Shown here: positions 59,026-64,000 of the stretch, in pieces
Numbering within the stretch: position 1 is the first letter of the stretch
Layout of the letters: each line of letters opens with the position of its first letter
Assembly: GCA_964473525.1 (NCBI GenBank)
Contig: CAYYPK010000001.1
Span: 1 to 64,000 of the forward strand
Reading direction: 5' to 3'
DNA length: 64,000 nt
DNA from: GCA-2687025 sp964473525
GTDB taxonomy: Bacteria; Poribacteria; WGA-4E; GCA-2687025
Translations under genes and position numbers: made by a program
The notes under the pieces: model-generated
The model's input: the letters and a program-made list of their open reading frames with translations, nothing else
What the model was told of the DNA's origin: nothing
The model's database searches: none

Positions 59026-62000
59026 GTTCGGGCCCTCGCTTCTTCGTGGTGCAGAGGGAGCTGCAGCTCGAAGGCCGCGCCTTCGCGCGTGTTGTGGACC
59101 AGACGGAGCGAGCCGCGTAGCATTGCGGCGTGGCGCGTGCTCACAAACAGGCCCAAGCCGTTCCCATGCCAATTGCTGTTCACGATCATCCGGCCTAACT
59201 CGGTCGCCAGGCTGGCTGGGATGCCTAGACCAGTATCTCGCACACGTATAGTGACATTCTCTTCGTACCGGCCCACATCGACGATCACCTCGGGCGTCCG
59301 CGTCGTGTCGTACTCCGCGGCTCGGGCTGATGCGGAGGCGGCGTTGTGCAGCAAACACGACAGGATGTCGGTAAGCCGCTCGCGGTCGGTATGGACCACT
59401 AGATCCGCAGGGCCGAGGCACCGCCACGGGATTCCATCGGCCGAAACGAGTCTTCTTGCCAGGTCGCTGGCCAAGTCGCACACCGCAACGTCCACGAAGC
59501 TGCTGGGATCGGGCGTGCGGCCCGACGCGAGCAGTCGTGCGGACACGTGCAGCAGATCCTCTCCAGCGCCTTGGATGCGTTCGAGAGTGTCCATGACGTA
59601 GGCCATTTCAGGGGAAGCCGAGAGCGAGCGGAACGGGTGCGCGTCTAGCTGCTCTCGCACCCGCTCCGCGTAACCGGGGATGCCGCCGGCGAGGTTCGAG
59701 ACGCGGTGCACGGAACTGGCCGCCGTGACGCCCATGGCCTCAGTCCATCTGGTTATCTCGAGCTCGTTGAGGGCGTCCCTTAGCTCTGCCACGAGTCTGG
59801 CGTTGTTCATGGCTACAGGGATCTGGGCGACGACGGTCTCGACGAGATGGATGTCGTCGGGCGTGAATGCGTCCCGATCCTGCGATTCCAGCGCGAGCAC
59901 GCCAGTCACGGTTCCGTCGGCGTCCTTCATGGGGATCGCGGCGGAGGTAAGGATCCCAGGCACTCGTTCGAAGTATGTCGCGGCCCACGCCTCGTCGTCG
60001 ACGGACAGCACCTGCGCGCCGCTTGTCACCATCGCATGTCGGCTTACGCTGGCGCCCTCTGGCACCGGCACGACTCGGTCTTCACCGCCGGCTTCCTGAG
60101 ACCAGGTGTAAACGTAGTCGAGACGATCGCTCGCCTGGTCCGCGAGGAGAAACGACGCGGAATGCACGTCGAACAATTCAGCCACGCGCTGCGTCATCGC
60201 CGCGATCACGTCCGCGAGTGGCCAGCCGTCGTTTATCTGGCTGACGCAGTCGGTGAGTATCTGAAGGCCCTGCCGCTGCCGGCGCATCGCCGCGATCTGC
60301 TGTTTGTTGTACAGCGCCAGCGCGGCTTGCTTCACGACCAGCGACAGAGCCTGCAGCTCGTCGGGGGTGAATCGGTACCTATACCGGGTGTAGAAATTGC
60401 ACGTGCCGAGGTAGTTGCCGCCGGTTTGCACCCGGAACGAGAACAAGGATCCCAGCGGAAGTTCTATCTGCCTGTGCTGAACGTGGCGCATGAAGCGGCT
60501 GAGACCAGCGATCCCGTGGGTGTCGTCGTAGACGTCATCCACGACGCGGATCCCCGCCTCGTCGGCCTCCTTGGCAAACGTCTCTGGGAAGCTTAGCGTA
60601 GCCATGTCGGGCGCGTCGAACACTTGCTCCAGTTGAGGCGGCCAATACCCCGCCACGACAAGACGGTCCAGACGGTAGCCAGCGCGAAGACGCACGTTTA
60701 TCATGGAAAGAACTGGGTGGAGAGCGGTCGCGACGCGGAACAGAGCCTGTAGCACTTCCTCGGGGCCGTGCTCGGTGAGGAGATGTTCGTGAAGCGACGA
60801 CAGTTGCTCGATGCGGAACAGCAGGTCCGACCGATCTGCCCCAGACTTGGCCCTTGTTAGCGCGCCAGCGACACTGGGCAGCAATACTGCGGCGATCTCC
60901 CGCTCGATGTCGCCTGGCCGGTCAGACACGTGCGCAGGATTGTCGACACACAATACACCAAGAGCGGAGGCGTCATCACCCGGCAAGGGAATCGGAAACA
61001 GCCAGCAGGAGTGGAGCTCGTTCGCGCGCGCTACCTGACCGTTGAACTCGGGGTCGCTCCCAGTGTCTTCCACGAATGCAGCCGCGTTGCCTACGTACAC
61101 CGCGGCCGCCTTCCAGTCGCGAGAAGCCAACGCTATCGGTTCGTTGATGAACTCGGCCGACCACGGACCCAACGCCGTGCGACAGACCAGTCGGTCGCCG
61201 GTTGCGTCGACCAGGTAGATGCGCACTCGACCGGTGCGTGTTACTACGTCTACCGCTTGTGCGACCGCCTCGAGAACCTGCGCGCTCGCGCCTTCCGGCA
61301 GCGGCTCCAGCAGCCGGGCCACCTGCGGCACGAACACATCCTCAAGCCAGCGTGATCGACGACCGGCAGGACATATCGCGCTGAAGCTGCGTGCGAAGGA
61401 CACGTACGCATCCACGTCAGCTGCCAGGAAGGCGGCGTTTAGCGCCTCCTCTAGCGCTTGCGCCCTGCTTTCGAGCGAGCCGGCGGTATGCTCCAAGTGT
61501 GCCCCGTAGAACGCAACGGCGCGGGCCCACAGGTCGCGCCCGGCGGCTTGACGCGCGAATTCGTACCGTGTGCAGCGGCGACGTAGGGCGGCCTCCAGCG
61601 TGTGTGATGCGAACCCGCCCCCGTCGGGCGCGGTCACGCCGAGCCCTTTCAGACTCGATATGTCGACCGGGGTCCGGCCCTCGAACAGATCAATGACAAC
61701 GTGGGGCGCGGTTTCGTGCTTGAGCAGTCCGTCCACGAGCCGGTCGAAGTAATCCGCGAGTACGCGATCCATGTTCCTCAGGAAAGCCTGCATCTCCGGG
61801 ATGCCTTGCGCTTCTCCCCGTGGATACGGAGTGTGCTGCACGCCGAAGGCCGCCGCCGCGCGCTGGATGAGATACGGGTTGGTCCCGCATTCCCGGCAGA
61901 GCAGTTCGGCAGCGTCCATGCCAACGTGGTGCCCTCGTGACAGCAAGGGCTCTACGACCAGACGGGTCGCGGCCTCTCTGATGTCGAGCGCGGCGAGCTC

Positions 62001-62444
62001 GCATTCGACGATGGGGAACGGGAGTTCTAGCTCGTCCAGTCGGTCGCGGACCAGCCGGTCGCCGGTTATCACGAGCACGCCATCGCTACCGAGAAGCGGG
62101 GCCACCGCGTCAAGCGCGGCCTCTACATCGCCGGCCCCGTCGCACTCCTCGGCCTCGTCCATGAGGAGCAGCAAGCGCCGGTCGTCGTCGTCACCAGACG
62201 TGTCCGTGTCTAGCTCGCCCACGTCTCGCGCGTCTATCATACGCACACGGAACCTGCCCTCGGCCGCGAGCGCCAGCTCCCGGAGGAACGTCGTCGTTCC
62301 CCATCCCGGAGGAGCCCACAGGAAGACCACCCCGTCGCCATCGCGAGCGAGATCCACAACGCGCTCGACATCAGCGGCACGCGATAGCCACACGTCGGCG
62401 TCCGCGCGCGGGTCTAGAGGTCGGTCCCACACCAGCTCGGCCAT
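59022..62444 (-). CDS. Multidomain sensor: AAA/STAND-like NTPase, GAF repeats and histidine-kinase ATPase
   Basis: 1140 residues. The N-terminal NTPase has a P-loop-like APPGWGTTTFL in which the Walker Lys is Thr50, a Walker B LLLLMDEAEE, and a helical extension to about 380. Three GAF-like domains follow (about 395-545, 585-750, 765-910), then SSVHRVSNLAGGI (a candidate phospho-His at the H-box) and an HATPase_c domain: N-box LLHNAASA, G1 DTGLGI, G2 GNGLGLF. No membrane helix, so it is a cytosolic sensor. It is co-transcribed and coupled with the receiver-phosphotransferase gene, its probable phosphorylation partner. Confidence 0.85.
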   Translation of the reverse strand: MAELVWDRPLDPRADADVWLSRAADVERVVDLARDGDGVVFLWAPPGWGTTTFLRELALAAEGRFRVRMIDARDVGELDTDTSGDDDDRRLLLLMDEAEECDGAGDVEAALDAVAPLLGSDGVLVITGDRLVRDRLDELELPFPIVECELAALDIREAATRLVVEPLLSRGHHVGMDAAELLCRECGTNPYLIQRAAAAFGVQHTPYPRGEAQGIPEMQAFLRNMDRVLADYFDRLVDGLLKHETAPHVVIDLFEGRTPVDISSLKGLGVTAPDGGGFASHTLEAALRRRCTRYEFARQAAGRDLWARAVAFYGAHLEHTAGSLESRAQALEEALNAAFLAADVDAYVSFARSFSAICPAGRRSRWLEDVFVPQVARLLEPLPEGASAQVLEAVAQAVDVVTRTGRVRIYLVDATGDRLVCRTALGPWSAEFINEPIALASRDWKAAAVYVGNAAAFVEDTGSDPEFNGQVARANELHSCWLFPIPLPGDDASALGVLCVDNPAHVSDRPGDIEREIAAVLLPSVAGALTRAKSGADRSDLLFRIEQLSSLHEHLLTEHGPEEVLQALFRVATALHPVLSMINVRLRAGYRLDRLVVAGYWPPQLEQVFDAPDMATLSFPETFAKEADEAGIRVVDDVYDDTHGIAGLSRFMRHVQHRQIELPLGSLFSFRVQTGGNYLGTCNFYTRYRYRFTPDELQALSLVVKQAALALYNKQQIAAMRRQRQGLQILTDCVSQINDGWPLADVIAAMTQRVAELFDVHSASFLLADQASDRLDYVYTWSQEAGGEDRVVPVPEGASVSRHAMVTSGAQVLSVDDEAWAATYFERVPGILTSAAIPMKDADGTVTGVLALESQDRDAFTPDDIHLVETVVAQIPVAMNNARLVAELRDALNELEITRWTEAMGVTAASSVHRVSNLAGGIPGYAERVREQLDAHPFRSLSASPEMAYVMDTLERIQGAGEDLLHVSARLLASGRTPDPSSFVDVAVCDLASDLARRLVSADGIPWRCLGPADLVVHTDRERLTDILSCLLHNAASASARAAEYDTTRTPEVIVDVGRYEENVTIRVRDTGLGIPASLATELGRMIVNSNWHGNGLGLFVSTRHAAMLRGSLRLVHNTREGAAFELQLPLHHEEARART

Positions 62445-62453
62445 ACGACTCGC

Positions 62454-63284
62454 CTACCCCCAGTCGACGGAAACACCATGGTGGTGCGTCTGACTCACTG
62501 TTGCCGACACGCGCCTATGGGCCAGGAAGGCCGCATAGACGCCCTTCCACTCGCGATTATCGAGGGTGACGGTTTTCGCCAGAAGTGCGATGCCGCAGGC
62601 TAGCGCTGCAGCTGCCAGGAGCCATTCGCCCCGGAACGCGAGGACGGCGCCGTACACGAACGCGGGACCGGCACAATTGGAGCACATGGAGCGCCTGGCT
62701 ACGGTGCCGAGTAGCTTGTCCCACGCGGCTGGGCAGTGCTGCGCCACGTAGACGCGACACAGACGATGCGCGGCGTGCCCCGGTGGTAGTCGACGGCCGC
62801 AGGTCTGCTGGGAGTGGTTGGGATAGAACATCTCAGCTATCTGTGTCAGAAGCGCACGTCTAAAGCCTGCACCGAGGGAACGGCGGTCGGTGGTGGGCTC
62901 CTCACCGGCCGCGCTGTCATCGCCATCCGGGCCGCGCGGCGGACCCGAGCGCACTCTGTGTACGAACGCGTGCACCCCTTCTCGGAACCGTCGCGTCGGA
63001 GACGGGCCGTCCTCGGCGAGGTAGTCCTCGCGCGGATTGGCCCAAAGTCTGTACGTCAGCCGCTGGATCGCCTGCCGGCTGAACACGCTCCACGCAAACC
63101 CGAGCGCATAGGCCGCAACGAGGGCGACGCCGGCATTCGCCGCGGTGCTGCCGGTCGCGAGTGCGGGCAGACCGCATCCGTCCTCGCTGTTCGCCCAAAG
63201 GAAGAAGCAGTGGAGCGTGGCGATGCCCGGGAAGAGATACGCCAGGAAGTCGAACAGCCCAAAAGGGGCATCGGGCGTCTTCAT
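62454..63284 (-). CDS. Membrane protein of unknown function in the signalling cassette
   Basis: About 276 residues from the ATG at 63284 (GGAG upstream); longer frames exist. Hydrophobic helices: GLFDFLAYLFPGIATLHCFF, ALVAAYALGFAWSVF and WLLAAAALACGIALLAKTV. A central soluble part has C-G-R-R-L and S-M-C-S-N-C, a possible metal or disulfide site. I do not recognise the family. Its position, 9 nt before the sensor gene, suggests it is a membrane anchor or effector of the cassette. Confidence 0.6.
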   Translation of the reverse strand: MKTPDAPFGLFDFLAYLFPGIATLHCFFLWANSEDGCGLPALATGSTAANAGVALVAAYALGFAWSVFSRQAIQRLTYRLWANPREDYLAEDGPSPTRRFREGVHAFVHRVRSGPPRGPDGDDSAAGEEPTTDRRSLGAGFRRALLTQIAEMFYPNHSQQTCGRRLPPGHAAHRLCRVYVAQHCPAAWDKLLGTVARRSMCSNCAGPAFVYGAVLAFRGEWLLAAAALACGIALLAKTVTLDNREWKGVYAAFLAHRRVSATVSQTHHHGVSVDWG

Positions 63285-63401
63285 CGAAGATGAACTCCAC
63301 CGGGCTCTCCCCGCGCCGGCCATGCGGCCGTGGGGAGAGCCCATGGGCAAGCTGCGCATTGACCTCAGCGACGCGCGCACGCGCCTCCGAAGATTAGCGC
63401 C

Positions 63402-64000
63402 CTACGTGACGTCACGCAACGCCGTTACCCCGGGGTCCACATCATCCTGGCCCAGGCCCACCTGGACAAACACCGTAGTCCCCACGCCCCGCGTGGATTC
63501 GACGTTCACACGGCCCCCGAACGGGCGGAGGCGTTCCTCCATCGAGAGCAGCCCAAAGCGTCCGTCGACCGGGCCAGCGAGGACCGATTCCGCCTCGAAG
63601 CCCACGCCGTCGTCCTCGACGATGATGGCGAGTTCACGCGCGGTGCGCCGTAGCAGCACGCTGACGTTCTTCGCCTGCGCGTGCTGGAGGACGTTCACCA
63701 ACGCGGTATGGGTGGCGCGGTAGACGGCTGTCTCCAGCTCCTGGGGAAGACGCGCGCCATTGCCTTCCTCGCTGTGGTAGTGCACCTCAATCCCGAGGCG
63801 CTCTCGGAACTGGGCGGCGTCCTGCTCCAGCGTCGCGCTCAGGCCAAGGTGGTCGAGCGAACTGGGTCGCATGTCGAAGGCCAGCGCGCGGATGTCCCTA
63901 AGCGCCTGTGTCGTGATCTGCCGCAATTCCCCCGTGCGCGCGGCTATCTGCGCGGGTTCCTTGATGTCGTCCAAAGGGCGTATGCCGACGAGCACCGCGG
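63402..64000 (-). CDS. Sensor histidine kinase (HisKA_3 type), N-terminus outside the window
   Basis: The frame is open to the window edge; the visible 199 residues begin in the dimerisation domain (LRQITTQALRDIRALAFDMR) and continue with the NarL-type HATPase: YRATHTALVNVLQHAQAKNV, IIVEDDGVGF, RFGLLSMEERL and STRGVGTTVFV. This is the catalytic part of a NarX/DegS-like kinase. Its phospho-His region and sensor part lie beyond 64000. It is the first visible gene of the cassette and may phosphorylate the receiver-phosphotransferase protein or a NarL-type regulator not present here. Confidence 0.88.
   Translation of the reverse strand, partial: AVLVGIRPLDDIKEPAQIAARTGELRQITTQALRDIRALAFDMRPSSLDHLGLSATLEQDAAQFRERLGIEVHYHSEEGNGARLPQELETAVYRATHTALVNVLQHAQAKNVSVLLRRTARELAIIVEDDGVGFEAESVLAGPVDGRFGLLSMEERLRPFGGRVNVESTRGVGTTVFVQVGLGQDDVDPGVTALRDVT

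Noticed and set aside
1..64000. CRISPR arrays, tRNA or rRNA genes
   Set aside because: No regularly spaced direct repeats, cloverleaf-type sequences or rRNA-like stretches were found by eye.

Overview
The window is a high-GC bacterial chromosome segment carrying about 47 protein genes and no recognisable rRNA, tRNA or CRISPR array. The gene content suggests Candidatus Poribacteria or a close relative. The reasons are a FlgD-like C-terminal module with a WDGRN...VASGAY core, a dockerin pair, repeated phytanoyl-CoA-dioxygenase-like oxygenases, LamG-type secreted proteins, enolase-superfamily dehydratases, a sulfatase, a GH10 enzyme, DUF4159 and WD40 lipoproteins. This assignment is inference from family content, not from a marker gene.

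Layout. 0-9.8 kb: end of a zinc dehydrogenase, a pentapeptide-repeat protein and three paralogous WD40 propeller proteins, with a small secreted protein among them. 9.8-18.5 kb: sulfatase, Fe(II)/2OG-type oxygenase, SIR2-like protein, two secreted proteins, a TonB-like-anchored DUF4159 protein and a small lipoprotein. 18.5-30.4 kb: a polysaccharide-lyase-like gene broken by a 10-N assembly gap and overlapping a GH10 enzyme, several secreted LamG or galactose-binding-like proteins, a YceI protein, a heterodimeric ABC exporter coupled to a cupin, and a second oxygenase. 30.5-33.4 kb: a three-gene operon that looks like hydroxyproline catabolism. 33.6-42.2 kb: a SNF2-SWIM helicase, MscS with an outer-membrane-type protein, a large secreted propeller/dockerin protein, GNAT and a frameshifted zinc dehydrogenase. 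42.2-45.1 kb: an ECF sigma factor fused to a long duplicated C-terminal region. 46.8-50.5 kb: two PhyH paralogues, an enolase-superfamily enzyme and an NAD-binding oxidoreductase in one operon. 50.6-53.5 kb: MarR, pirin and a Rieske-glutamate synthase fusion. 54.8-64.0 kb: a tightly packed minus-strand signalling cassette (histidine kinase, membrane protein, NTPase-GAF-kinase, receiver-phosphotransferase, Fic, alarmone hydrolase-like HD, GAF, RelA-like synthetase).

The most notable observation is at 45267-45623 on the minus strand. A MerP/HMA-like lipoprotein reads continuously only if two in-frame TGA codons are translated. These TGAs sit exactly four residues apart where the family has its metal-binding CxxC, so the predicted motif is UxxU (two selenocysteines). 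A 7-bp hairpin with a GGU apical loop lies 16 nt after the second TGA, as expected for a bacterial SECIS element. The gene is invisible to standard ORF calling.

A second cross-cutting pattern is a short C-terminal motif, V-x-x-x-[GA]-x-[LA]-[AT]-T-x-W-[AG]-x-[LVI]-[KR]. It ends six otherwise different signal-peptide proteins (genes starting near 5469, 16221, 21666, 22491, 24245 and 30368). It is absent from the lipoproteins and cytoplasmic proteins and may be a lineage-specific sorting or anchoring tag.
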